From contig MNCI01026944.1 in assembly GCA_015680685.1 (NCBI GenBank), positions 134,703 to 198,702 on the forward strand: DNA of 64,000 nucleotides, written 5' to 3'. This document shows, piece by piece, positions 47,094 to 59,150 of the stretch; within the stretch, counting starts at the first letter, position 1; each line of letters starts with the position of its first letter. Made by a program: the position numbers and the translations under genes. Source of the DNA: Gnetum montanum. Taxonomy: Eukaryota; Streptophyta; Gnetopsida; Gnetales; Gnetaceae. Below the pieces are notes generated by a model. It was given only the letters and a program-made list of their open reading frames with translations, made no database searches and had not been told where the DNA came from.

Positions 47094-47755
47094 AAATATG
47101 GAAAATCTATATTATGATATGTGGCAAGGCTTATAGTAATAGACACTTAGAATGGAAGGTTATAAGGTGTGGCCAACCAACTATGTTGTACTGAATGAGC
47201 TCACACTCACATTTGGATTCTTCCTCTACACATGGGATGAGCAATCTTGATTGAATTTTGGGAAAAATGAAATTATAATAATTTTCATCGATGATAGCAA
47301 AATCTAGGCTTTACCCCCTTAGCCTNGTACCATTCCAGTTGCTAGAATTTTCATTTAAATAATTAATTATACATTTCATTAAACTAGAATCAACCTAGTA
47401 ACCATGTCTTTTAGCCAATCAACTATGTTGTCCCTCAACCTGACAAACATGGCACCAAATCAAGATGTTGTGTGGGTTTACGACTGAAAAGATCCTATAG
47501 TAGCTAAGTGTAGGCAATTGCTTAGGCTAAGGGGGTAAAGCCTAGATTTTGCTATCATCGATGAAAATTATTATAATTTCATTTTTCCCAAAATTCAATC
47601 AAGATTGCTCATCCCATGTGTAGAGGAAGAATCCAAATGTGAGTGTGAGCTCATTCAGTACAACATAGTTGGTTGGCCACACCTTATAACCATCCATTCT
47701 AAGTGTCTATTACTATAAGCCTTGCCACATATCATAATATAGATTTTCCATATTT
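47094..47755. other. Probable mis-assembly: 232-bp inverted arms with inverted contig 47327-47755
   Basis: 47094-47325 and 47524-47755 are inverted copies of 232 bp with a single mismatch that I can see. The 429-bp piece 47327-47755 is bounded by N on both sides. Flipping it turns the arms into a 232-bp direct overlap and puts the N-terminal gag ORF (SLDFAIIDENYYNF) on the minus strand between the 5' LTR and gag, where element 2 needs it. Confidence 0.75.
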
Positions 47756-47785
47756 NGATTAATTTGGATTGAGAAATCAAGTAGA

Positions 47786-47807
47786 GGTCCTTAGTCTAGT
47801 GCTAGAA
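47786..47807 (-). other. Decayed primer-binding-site motif of element 2
   Basis: The minus strand reads TCTAGCACTAGACTAAGGACC just after the LTR end, a degenerate match to TAGCACTAGAAGGAGGGCC of element 1. Confidence 0.45.
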
Positions 47808-47810
47808 AAT

Positions 47811-49142
47811 TGTTGCACTAGAAAAGACTAAAAATCCCAAGTGTGGAAACAATTTTGACCTTGAATCCCAAGGCCTTAAAGAAAGAGGATCCAAGGTATC
47901 CTAGATGGTCTAGTCAATCACCCAGGAACTTGAAGAATGTAAACATAGAAAAATGAAATTGTAAATTTGAATGATGAAAAATAAACACAAAAATTAAAAC
48001 TTGAAATGAATTTTGCATAACCAATGAACTATAAACTTTATTAAAATAGTACAATTCTTAGAGTATAAAGTTCAAGTAGTATAGATTGTGCTCTCAAATA
48101 CACAAAAATCTTACTTGGATGGAGCTCAAAGCCTATTGAAGTTGGTAGGTTATGTTCTATATTCAAACTCCATGATCTAGGTACTTTCCCACTACAATCA
48201 CTAAGAACTTCTTACTGGTTCTCACTTTAATCTGCAACTTTAGTTACTAGTGGTGTAAATAGTGATGTTTGACTCTTCTTGTAATGGTACTATGCTAAGA
48301 GTCTCTAGTGCTCAGGTAGATACCAATGTACTCCAAAAGTCTCACGAAATGTCAAATGGATTCAAGCATGCTTGACATTGAAAAAGGTTATTAGATTGAT
48401 AGGTTGCAAAAAATGTTTAGACCTAAAATAAGGGATTTAAGTATGACCTTTATATGCTTCAAGATCACTAATTTAAGGCTGAAAATATTTTTCATGATTG
48501 CTGATATATTGATGTTGTTTCTAGGTGTAACAAACCATTGTTCCTAGCATATTTGTCCATTTGTGATAAGTTTTAATACCCAAAGACCATCAAAATCACA
48601 TTGGATACTATAAATAGTAAATGGACTTTTGTTACTACGTTGGCTTCAGCTTAACTATGATAGCCTTGGAGAGCTATGATGGCATTGTTCAAATCTACTA
48701 GAAAATATGGTGACTACAATGAACATGTGAAGATTGCTGAGAATCTAAGATGACTATGTTTGTCATGTTGCAACTATTGGAAATTATGATGACTAAGTCA
48801 GTTATTACTAGGAAGATGAAAATTCCAACAACTTCAATGCTAGCTCTGTGTAGCTCTAGCATAGTCAAGATCATAACCACAATAAAATCCATGAAAATGC
48901 CAAATTTGGTACTCCCTAAGGCATTGTTAGACTTCCTAGGCCCAAATATACACATGACATTACTTTTTCCACTTAGGAAGTGAGGTAGTATCAACTTATG
49001 AGGCATTTTTTAGCCCAAAAAGTTAAAGTATACAAGATTGTAGCTCATCAGTCAAAAACGTTACATTTACAATAGAATATTACCTCAAGTTGGTTGGTGA
49101 AGATTTACAAGTTACAACATGTATTTTCTTGATGGTGTTTCA
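47811..49142 (-). repeat. 5' LTR of element 2
   Basis: Starts TGAAACACCATCAAG at 49142 (minus) and ends CTAGTGCAACA at 47811. Colinear with 31457-32782. Its outer flank is element 3 gag-linker sequence, not a polypurine tract, consistent with a 5' LTR. The open frame 49006-48698 aligns with 32645-32379 only because the LTRs are homologous. Confidence 0.8.
48447..48454 (-). promoter_or_regulatory. TATA-like box of element 2 5' LTR
   Basis: TATAAAGG on the minus strand, aligned with TATAAAAG of the 3' LTR. Confidence 0.4.
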
Positions 49143-52100
49143 AGATCCCCAAGCCACTGCATCTAGTTTAGCCTCTCCTACATCTGTTGTGGGGTAGGTT
49201 CCTTAACACTCTTCTTCTCATGCCTAGCCTACCATGTTTGGATCAATTTCCATCATAGCTACTCACCAAGCATAACATAGACCTTAATTGACCTCACTTT
49301 TTTCCTTTATGCCCTTCACAAGATAGCCTTACTCTGCATGGCCATGATCCATGATGTTTGCCATAGCTCATCCCTTCTTCATTCTATTGGACTCCTCAAT
49401 AACATCCCAAGTCATCCAAGTTTTTCATACCTCATTTTCCACCTTTGTCTCCAAAATATTTTCACAAACCTCTTTTTAATTGTTCATACCCCTTACAACT
49501 ATGAGCACACAATCTCTTCCTTCCTTGTCATGACTCATCATGAGGCCATGAGCCTTCCAACTTCCTCCACAACTATTCATATAGAGTCCCCAACTTGCTA
49601 GAATGCCCCAAGGCTTGGATCAACCCTTCCAAATTATCCAAGACCTTACAAAAGATCTACACAAAATCAAGGCTTAAAATTCATATATGGTTAAAATAAT
49701 GAACTTCTATTAAGATAGCCCTATTATTTTAACTATCCCTCAAATCAATATTTTCCTGAGCATTCCCATACCATAGTTCATCAAGTATAATGGTGAGGAT
49801 GATTTCAATGCATATCTCAGCATCTTCCATTCTTAGTTCTTGTTTCTACAGGCTTGTAATCATTATGTCAATATTCCCTATGTCCCTTATTGGAAAAGAC
49901 TTAGACTGGTACCGCGTATTGCCTAGTGGATCTACCTTCTCATTACAAGACTTGATTTCATAATTTGTAAATCATTTCAAGTATAACTTGAAACCATATG
50001 CCACCCTAGACCAATTAATTAAAATCAAATAGGCACCTCTTGAACCTATCCAAAATTTTTTCCAATAATCAAATGCTCCACTTAAGAAGATTTTTAAGCC
50101 TAGAGCTAAAATCCACCTTCTTGTCACTTTCAAGGAGGCATTCAACAAGTGTATCAAGTATAAATTGTAGTATTTAGACTTATGTTCCCTTAGCAAAGAT
50201 TTCTCATAAACCAATAACATAGAGGAAACTACTAAGGCTAGCCATGACCTTGCCTATGTAGCATACAAGAATCAACACACATGAAAGGACAAAGATAGGG
50301 GAAACTAGAAACATGTGGTCATGGCCACTGTGGCCAAAGAGAAAAAACTGTGTAAGGGACTAAAAGAAGTTAACCTAGTTTCCTACTATAGCCAACCAAC
50401 CATCAACATTAGGGGTCTCTACCTCAAACCAACCTATGCCTAATTTTGGAAGGAAAGATGAATCAAAATACACCAAATTTCCATTAAAATCATCTAAGCT
50501 CCTTGACCAATTTCTCAAGAATAGTTGAATCCAATATAAGAAAATGATGAAGAATGCTTGTAAGAGGCATGATCAATTATGAAAAAATACTAAGGATCCC
50601 ACTCTGGCAACCAAGGATAATTTTTTGATACTAAAGTATTTCAAACTTAAAAAATGTTGCTTCTAGGATCAATTGCTAGGCCATGACATCGATTTCTATT
50701 TATCCCTAAAGGATGACCTACAAAAGATGATAGATGACAAAGAGCTAGTGTGGATTCCTCAAATCCAGTTAGGCCTAAAAACTAGTTTATGAAAGTGCAC
50801 AATGACATGTTGGATGCAAATAACAACCCATACATGATAGTGGAATTCAACATCAGTAACAACACAAGACCTACTAGAAAGCCATTTTTGATTCAGGTAT
50901 CTTCTCATGACAAAATGAGCCCTTAAAATTCATCTAGTTCAAGGATCCCTTTTGTTGTAAGGATACCATCACCAACATCTCCCAAAGAACCATTCATCAT
51001 TAGAGTGCTCCCTCCCTATATTGTTATGCCTACAACCCAAACTAATCAATGGCCTCTTGTTATGGCCAATACAACTTCTTCACAACCCAACAACAAAAAA
51101 TCACTTACAAAGAAATGCAATAAGTCTAAAAAACCTATGAACAAAGACAATAAGCTAGAAAAGGCTTTGAAGGAGGTGAACCCATTGAAGCCCACATCCA
51201 TTTCATCCATTTCCATGAGCTCCAACACTTGAAATGCTTCAACGAGTCAACCAAGGAAGGACCAAAAACAATAATAGAAGGAAAAAGAGACTAAATCATA
51301 AACCTTGAAGCATGAAGTGTGCATCCTCAGATGAATGGAGAAAGTTAAAGTTAATAAGAATGAAAAATCAAAAACCAATGACAAAGACTTCCTCAATTCC
51401 ATGGAATAGGTAAAATAGTTCTTGAAATAAAAGAACACTTCTCTTAGCTTGTATGACCTCATAATGACTTTCTCTTATTATCATTAAGCCTTAGTAAATA
51501 TGTTGACTTAAATTCTTATTAGTGAGAACATCCCTACCAATGAAGAGTTCATCCACATAGTGATGGTACAACCTTCACCTAAGGATGAAATGAATTTGAC
51601 CACACTAATGTTTCATGATAGCAAAGTTAAAACCAAGCCCTAGGATGGTGAGACAATGAGGGCTCCTCTTTTCATAACTATAAGGATTGGATAATACAAG
51701 GTTCACAAGATGCACATTGATAATGGAGCAAAAATCAACATTATACCTTACACTATTGTTGAATTTTAGGCCTATTAGAGCATATGCAAAGTACTCCTAC
51801 TTCTATTCTTAAATCCTTTAACAAATTATGACTTTTGGTAAAAGATTCTATCGCCTTAGACTTTGTAGCAAGGGAATAGTTTCCCACATCAGCTAACTAC
51901 TTGGTGGTGGAAGAAACACAAGGACTTAAACTCACCCTTGGAAGGCCCTAGCATGCTCAATTGCAAGCAGTTTCCTCTCCCATCCACTAGGAAATTCACC
52001 TACCTTATGAGGGAGGTGAGATCATTATTCATGATTATAGTGCAATTTCCTTGGTGATCAATAACATTGACATAGAACAAGGGTCCGATGTGGAGTTTCA

Positions 52101-52320
52101 AGAAGAAAATTCTACTATAAAGAATGAAGTTGAGAAGCTCCAAATAGTAGATTAGGCCAAAACTAGGAACAACCAAACCATAGGTGCATTGTGGGAAGAG
52201 CTCCCATTCAATGTGGTTAGGGAGGGAAATAGGGAGTACAGGATTGTAGAATAAAGGCCTTATACTTTTCCTAATATTTGAAAGATTAGGAAATAATTTC
52301 ATGATTAAGTATGTCTCCTA
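49143..52320 (+). pseudogene. gag-pro: Gag-protease of element 3
   Basis: Continues from 31456 across the element 2 insertion. The linker (49143-49700) is Ser/Pro-rich. The gag core (about 49790-50180) has FIKYNGEDDFNAYLSIF, LDWYRVLPSGS with the Trp intact, KYNLKPYATLDQLIKIK and LLVTFKEAFNKCIKYKL. The knuckle-like region at about 50640-50735 reads CCF, LLGHDIDFYLSLKDDLQKM. The linker at 50930-51230 (SSRIPFVVR, SPKEPFIIRVLPPY, NKKSLTKKC) matches element 2. The retropepsin at 51711-51950 has MHIDNGAKINIIPYTIVEF and LTLGRP. The tail PYEGGEIIIHD and WEELPFNVVREGNREYRIVE ends at about 52310 with no RT after it. Stops and frameshifts are common. Confidence 0.75.
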
Positions 52321-53058
52321 CCCATTTTCCCCTATGTTAATAACTATGTGGCTTTTTCTTTTTATTTTTAGCCTAGTTTATACTTTTGTTTAGAAGTATC
52401 ATTTTTCTTTACCATATTTTTCCTTGTTTTATCCTTATTTCAAACATAATTTATAACCTATTCCTATTTCCAATTTTCCTTTTTATGCTTTATCATTTAA
52501 AACATATAAATACTAAAAAAATTTAAAACTTGAAAACTTTATTAAAATTTTTAAAACATAAAAACTTATGAAAATTTCACCATGGCCTACCAAGACCTTA
52601 AACTGGCAATGCATTTATAAATTTTTTTATTTCTTATCATTATTCTACCCATTATACCTTGGTTTTGCACTTTTTCTAATTACTTTACATTTTACATGTT
52701 CAAAAATTTTTGCCTTAAAGCCTTCCATTGTTACCAACATAGCCTTTGAATGTGAGATAATACATAAAATACATAAAATTAAAAATGCTAAAACATATAG
52801 CTAAGATTAAAAATATTATAACCAAGTTTCCAAGTTCAAAAGCCATATCACATAGTGTGAAAAATAAAAAAAACTTTAAATAGCCATGATAACAAAAATA
52901 AAAATGGATAAGTCTAAAAACCATGATTTCACCATGCAATAATAAAATAAATAACAACAAACTATCTCATAGTCTTAAAAAGCTATGAAAAGCCAATAAT
53001 AAAGAATGAAAACCAACATCATACCTAAAAAATGACCAAAATGACAATAATGGTAGAC
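52320..53058 (+). other. AT-rich junction with one 30-bp repeat unit
   Basis: No coding recognised. ACCATGGCCTACCAAGACCT followed by TAAACTGGC (about 52578-52608) is a single unit of the repeat that separates gag from the antisense gene in elements 1 and 2. Confidence 0.5.
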
Positions 53059-56000
53059 CTAAGGTAAAATTGGATAAGGAGGAGGAGCATCATCATCATC
53101 ATGGCCACTAGAGCCACTGCCATCACCTAGTGCCTACACCACAACATAAAACCAAGAACGAAACATAAACAAGAATTTAATTAGTAATCAACCTAACCAA
53201 GAACTAAACTACAAATAAAACTAAACTAAAAAATATTAAAATGAAAAATTTAAAAGAAAACTTATGCAGGTTCTGATTCAAGGTCTTATTGAGGAAAGTT
53301 CAGGAGACTAGTCTCTAAATGATGAAGAATTTGTTCTTCATTTATGTTTTCCAAATATTTTGTCCTAGGGTTCATACCAATGAGGATGTCCTTCCTCTCA
53401 AGATAAGTCCATGATGGAGGCTCTCATGAATGGGTATCAATGGTTTCCCCTCATAAAGTAGTAGTAATTTGAGGACCTAGAAAATTAGACATAACTAGAG
53501 AACCTTCAAACAACTTGAAGGCATCTTTTGCATTAATTTCCTAAATGAACATCTCCAACTTTTGAATCTTTATAGCCTCCTCCTTTAGCCATGTGTAATA
53601 ACTCTCTTATTTCACCTTGTACTTGAACTTATGGTCCTTTTTTGCCTTTTCCCACTCAAGGACCCAAGTGTAATAATCCTAGTTGTCTCTGATCTTGCGA
53701 ACTAGCAAGTCCATCTAAATCTTCTTTACTACATTGCTTCTAGCTAGAGCAACATTTCCATATATGGCATTCTAATAATGTGACCATTCTATCTCCTTAG
53801 TACCAAAGAAGTCTCTATTTGCTACATGATCATCTACAAATTCCTTATAGTCCCTAAGGTCTCTAATCTCCTCTACCTACCACTTTGTTTCTTTCTCCAA
53901 TGTTACAACTCTTTTCCATATGAATTCATTGAAACATTGGCATTCCCACAAAGCCTTGGTAGATGAGAGGGAGCATTCAGTGACACTCTTGTATAGCTTT
54001 CATGAAACATTTTCCACTTCAAGTGATGGTTTAGACAACTCATCAAGCTCATTGTCATACTTGGGGTCGCATTCCACCTTGGACACTATAAACAAACATA
54101 ACAAGAATTATGCACATGAAGAAAATTAGTAGACAAAAAAATGATCAAAAGCATTTTAAACAACCAAGACCATGTAACCATAAAACATGAAAAAACCATA
54201 AAATAAAATATATATTAAAATATATAAATAATAAAATAATTTTTAGGAAAAATATACTATTGTTCTTACCAACATTAAGAGCTATCTATATTGCAACTGA
54301 TCAATCATGTCTTTGGTTATCTTGTGCATAAAATCAACCTTATCAAGAATTTCAACCCATGGTTTTATATGAAATATGGAGGTGGATGTGTCTAGGAGGG
54401 GTTTAGGCACTACAACAAGGATAACCATCAACAAAAATCAAAACCAACTCTAACATGAAACTATACAATACAACAGATGAACTAAAATGTATAGATACCT
54501 AGAAGACCATGTGGGATGTCAACATGAGTTTCATCATCAAATGTTAAATCTTTGAATATGGCATCCAATGCACACAACATTTTAGTAGGCATTGGTTCAA
54601 CCCCCTCTTGTTGCCTTAGTGCTTCTTCTTCTTATCGTTTTCTCTCCACCTCTATTGCATCTTGGGCTACAAGTTCTTATTGTTTACTTGTAAGAATGAC
54701 AAAGGAAAATTGTAGAACAATTTTGAAACATTTTCCTAAAATAATATAATGACATAAACATGCATGTAAGGTAAAAAATATATTAAATAACATAAGGATT
54801 AAAATGAAAAAAAAATACAATTAAAACATACCTAAAATAACAGGCTGTGCTTGGTTGATTCTAAGGGATATCTTCTTTTCCACTACCAAATCCACAATAG
54901 TAACCATTTCCTCAACCAATGATCACTTCAACTTTGCTTTGGCTACATCATTTGCCTCAACACACAACTCCTTGGCTTTCTTAGCACTTCCATGTAAAAT
55001 ATGAGGTTCAATCCCTATGCTATTAAGGGAAGGACAATTTTCACCACTAAATTTCATATTGGTAACAAACTTTGATTCCCTAATATCCTCAATTAGTGGA
55101 TCTTGAACCTACATAACTAGAATAATATGTTTAACCCAAGGTTTTGAAATCTGAGAGTGATCATGAAATAACCATTTTTCATCCTTCTTGAATAGCAAAA
55201 ATTCCACAAATCTCCTTAAATATGCTACAAAAATGAAAAATTCATATGCCATATCATCTCAAGATTGTTTCAAAATTTTATGATCTCATTATATAGCCTA
55301 GATACCAAGTCAGCAATTGAGTTGAACTTAGCACCATTAGTGAGGACCTNGACCAAGTCAGCAATTGAGTTGAACTTAGCACCATTAGTGAGGACCTTCT
55401 TCATGGTCCAAGCATGTCGAATACCAAGGACCTTTTCTACAATAGCAACATGGGAAATGATCTACACTAGAATAATAGATATAACTCATTCATCTCTACA
55501 ACCTTACACTATTCTAGAAGCAATCCACTACTACCATGACAAATTTTCAATCATTATTCCACCTCCTTCCTAAGGTATTTCCCTACTTCGGTGGAAAATT
55601 CATGTCATCACAAGGTATGTCAAGGAGGTCCTTAAATGTAGATTCATTAATGTCCAAGGTGACAAGAACACCATGAACATGAGAGTTGAATTTTTTGGCT
55701 CCTTTGACAATGACATTCACCATCTTTTCAATAGGCATGCATGGGCTAGGAATCATAAATAGATTAAGTAAATCTACATTGAAACTCTTTTCCTTAATAT
55801 CTAGTGCTCTACTAGCCAACCACTCATGTTTTGAGTCTACATTTTTCCACTTAAGGATGAGTGTCTCCTATGCATAATCTAAGGTGATTATGGCAATGGT
55901 AGATTTTGTCATAGTATCTACAACACAAATTAGATAGCTAGTTATCCTTTAAGCATGAGCACATCACACAAAACCAAAAAAAAATATATACAACAAACAT

Positions 56001-58353
56001 AGCCAAAAAATTAAAATTAAACTCATAACCAAATAATTGAGACTAATTAAAAAATTAAGACCTAAGAAACCATGAAAACAACACAACTATAGAACTTTGA
56101 CATTAATAACCAAAAAATGAAATAATAAGAACTATTAGCTTTTCTTATCTAGTCTAAGCAATGTAGGGGTCCTAAGGGGCATGGGTGCTTGAATCCCTAA
56201 GTATGGAAGGCCCCACCAAATGTGAGTGATATCATTAACCACACACTTATGGTAGACTTGAGATTTGTGCAAAGCATATTGGCTAAAGTCATCTCATAGC
56301 TGCTCCAAAATAACAAGTCTCATAGATGGACCTTGTCCAAAGATCTCTAATGTTATGTGTGCTAAGGATAGGACTTGGTGACTCTTAATTAATCCTCCAT
56401 TATGTACGTTGCATCTACAACATATAAATGCAACAAGAAAATTATTAAAACCAAGTATNCAACATACATAATGGAGGATTAATTAAGAGTCACCAAGTCC
56501 TATCCTTAGCACACATAACATTAGAGATCTTTGGACAAGGTCCATCTATGAGACTTGTTATTTTGGAGCAGCTATGAGATGACTTTAGCCAATATGCTTT
56601 GCACAAATCTCAAGTCTACCATAAGTGTGTGGTTAATGATATCACTCACATTTGGTGGGGCCTTCCATACTTAGGGATTCAAGCACCCATGCCCCTTAGG
56701 ACCCCTACATTGCTTAGACTAGATAAGAAAAGCTAATAGTTCTTATTATTTCATTTTTTGGTTATTAATGTCAAAGTTCTATAGTTGTGTTGTTTTCATG
56801 GTTTCTTAGGTCTTAATTTTTTAATTAGTCTCAATTATTTGGTTATGAGTTTAATTTTAATTTTTTGGCTATGTTTGTTGTATATATTTTTTTTTGGTTT
56901 TGTGTGATGTGCTCATGCNAAACCATCAACACATTATATGACCATGAATAAAACTCAACAACTTATAAAAAAATAATAAGCATAATGTCAATATTAATAT
57001 AAAAAACTAAACAACTAAATTCACAAGTCACAATCATGAAAAACAAGAAAAAATTCAAAACTATGTAAAAAACCAAGTAGCTTATTAACATTGATGGCAA
57101 TCTCATAGTTGAAATATGCATAAAAAATTATACATAATTTTCATTAAGTATTAAACTATGAGAACAAGCTATAAAAATTTTTATCCCATAACTAAAAATT
57201 CGTTAACAACTATCAAAATTCCAACTTAAATTTGATAAAATTTTGACTAGAAATCCTAGTTTATAATGAAACAACTGTAGTAAAAATTCTAGGAAAGATA
57301 GATAAAAATTTCGAAAATAATTTAAAAAGTTGTTAAAAACAAAAATACACCATGTAAATAACCATTAGAGACCTTGAACATGACCAATAAAATCCAAAAA
57401 GTACACCAACAATGCTTTTGTAGTCTAGGAATCTTGCAAGTTCAATACCTAAAATTACAACTGTATAGGGTAGTTCATGTAGGCAAAAATTTGGGAAAAT
57501 TTTACCAAAAAATATTTTCCAATACTAGTTAGTGTAAATATACATCATTCAATGAAAAGTTTACTCCAAAAATGAAACAATATGGGTGGAAAAGTTAACA
57601 AAATAGCCTAGAATCACTTTGAATATTTTCTAACGAAAACCTAGTTTGCAATGAAATAGCTAAAGTGAGACCTTTGGAAAAATTGTTAAAGCATTTTTAA
57701 AGTTTTTAAAAATTATTTACAACCTTTCTAAACTATCCTATAAATATTTAATAGTCTGGGAAATTCATAGAAAATTAGTAAAATATGTAACACTATTATT
57801 TTTTATAGAGCAAAAATAGGTAAAAATAGAAAAAAATCACTTTCCACTAGTCTAAAAAAAATCATAAAAACTTAACCATAGCTCCAAAAATAATGATTAA
57901 AAGAATCAATAAAACTACTAAAACATATAGAATAACCCTATCACCTTGAAAACTAAAATTTTTCTATGATATTTTTATAAAAGAAATTGCAAAGCTTAAC
58001 TAGTTTTTGACAAAAAATAAGCAAAACACATAGGATGGGTTCAATAAAAAATTCGAAATTTTGTACAAAAAGAATATATCATTAAAATAATAATATGAAT
58101 AGGTTGAAAAAATATAGACTTAATATTCAAATCATTCAGATCTAGAATTTTTCCAACACATAGGCCTCGGCACTACAAAGTGACTCCATATTTTGGCAGA
58201 AAACTAGTAAAAAATAGTCAAAGAAGGGTAACTATCAATCATGCTAGAAGAACCTTCACCAATGGAGAGCCTAGGTAGGTGATAGATTCCCTTGTCAATA
58301 TCATCTGCCTCTTTTGAGGGTAGGTTTTTACTAGTCCCTCCTCTCTTCAACAT
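53059..58353 (-). CDS. Antisense multi-exon gene, copy 3 (decayed; function unknown)
   Basis: Third copy, opposite element 3's gag-pro. e1 58353-58232 (MLKRGGTSKNLPSKEADD to EGSSSM; donor GT mutated to TT). e2 not found, perhaps lost at N56919. e3 56414-about 56160 (acceptor GTTGTAG; GLPYLGIQAPMPLR). e4 55917-54832 (acceptor GTTGTAG; VLVTLDINESTFKDLLDIP, FFIFVAYLRRFVEFLLF, SQISKPWVKHI; donor TAG|GTATGT). e5 54666-54499 (acceptor TTGTAG; Glu-rich; donor TAG|GTATCT). e6 54409-54286 (acceptor GTTGTAG; KPWVEILDKVDFMHKITKDM). e7 54085-about 53268 (acceptor TTATAG; KLYKSVTECSLSS, RDYKEFVDDHV, FKLFEGSLVMSN). e8 53133-53059 (acceptor GTGTAG; ALGDGSGSSGHDDDDAPPPY). e8 is the same 75 nt as copy 2. Stops are scattered. 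Two assembly joins fall inside. Confidence 0.7.
55304..55397 (+). other. Assembly join: 46-bp direct duplication around N55350
   Basis: 55304-55349 and 55352-55397 are identical over 46 bp, separated by N and one base, the same pattern and length as at 38104. It lengthens exon 4 of the antisense gene artificially. Confidence 0.85.
55953..56918. other. Probable mis-assembly: 459-bp inverted arms around N56459
   Basis: 55953-56411 and 56460-56918 are reverse complements of equal length (459 bp). The only mismatch I see is C/T near 56406. The right arm exactly fills the interval between N56459 and N56919. It duplicates exon 3 and flanking intron of the antisense gene in reverse. Confidence 0.8.
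56920..58231 (-). other. AT-rich stretch, proposed intron of antisense gene copy 3
   Basis: No coding recognised on either strand; rich in AAAAT words. It lies between exon 1 (58353-58232) and exon 3, so exon 2 should be here or lost at N56919. I could not place it. Confidence 0.4.
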
Positions 58354-59150
58354 CTTGGACAAATAACCTTAAAACCTTCAACTCCTCTTCACCTCCTTGC
58401 AACTATGTTGTCTCTATGATGGAGAATGGTAATGATACTCTAAGGGTTAATGAAAATGATGCCAAGAATGGTTGGGAAGCTTGAATTCCAAGTGCTATCT
58501 ACAAGAACTAAGGTAGGAAATTATTTGCATAAAAGTTGCAATGAAGAAGCTTTCCTATACTCATGCATTGGTGTAACTCCTACAGCACATCAGCTGAACT
58601 CCATGTTTACATATGGAAAGTGAAAAACATGCTAGCTTTGCATGGTTTTTGATGTCAAATAACCTTTTAACATTGGGTTGGCCACATAGGATGCCTCCCA
58701 AACAAACCACAAAGAATCCCAATACAATGGGATTTACAACTTTAGCAAAAACATACACTGGGATTGATGCTCAAATGTAACACTTCAACCTTGGAATTAG
58801 TTGTAAAATCCAACCATGAACAAGGTGCATCTACCAGCTATCCTTCCTTGATCCATGGTGATTAATAAATCCATATCTTGAATTGGAAACCAAGTATTGC
58901 TACCAGAGGATTCCGCTTGCCAAAAACACCCAAAAAACACCTAAAACAAGACATTCTTGGTATTAATCACTAGACCCCTAGACCCTCCCACCATGGCTTA
59001 ATAAGCACTAAAACTAGTAAAATGTGATTCTAATTAATAAAAATTAAACATGTTGTACCTTATGTTACCTACCTTGCCTAGTTTGGCCCTATTTTACCAT
59101 GTTTTGACCTTATTCTACCTTGTTGCACATTATTGACCATCATTTCCATA
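58354..59150. other. No recognised feature
   Basis: Contains the short open frame 58758-58561 without recognisable content. No repeat array, LTR end or polypurine tract for element 3 was identified here. Confidence 0.35.

Larger units (their letters stand above)
31457..49142 (-). mobile_element. Element 2: ~17.7-kb Tat-like LTR retrotransposon nested in element 3
   Basis: Minus-strand order: 5' LTR (49142-47811), primer-site motif (47807-47786), N-terminal gag ORF, gag, protease (45263-45021), 30-bp repeat (44365-44275), antisense gene on the plus strand (43940-40925), repeat-rich spacer, pol (about 37330-33845), polypurine tract (32800-32783) and 3' LTR (32782-31457). The LTRs are 1332 and 1326 bp and look about 80% identical. 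Element 3 sequence flanks it on both sides in one orientation. The leader around 47094-47755 is mis-assembled. Both LTRs and pol domains are present, but all ORFs are broken. Confidence 0.75.

Noticed and set aside
47094-47755. A real hairpin or microRNA-like inverted repeat
   Set aside because: The segment is bounded by Ns and the arms are far more alike than the rest of the elements; a flipped contig explains it.
48698-49006. Conserved minus-strand ORF shared with 32379-32645 and 29294-29494
   Set aside because: All three lie in homologous LTR sequence; similarity is at the DNA level and frames break, so no protein is implied.
55953-56918. A natural inverted duplication
   Set aside because: The right arm exactly fills an N-to-N interval, so an assembly artefact is more likely.
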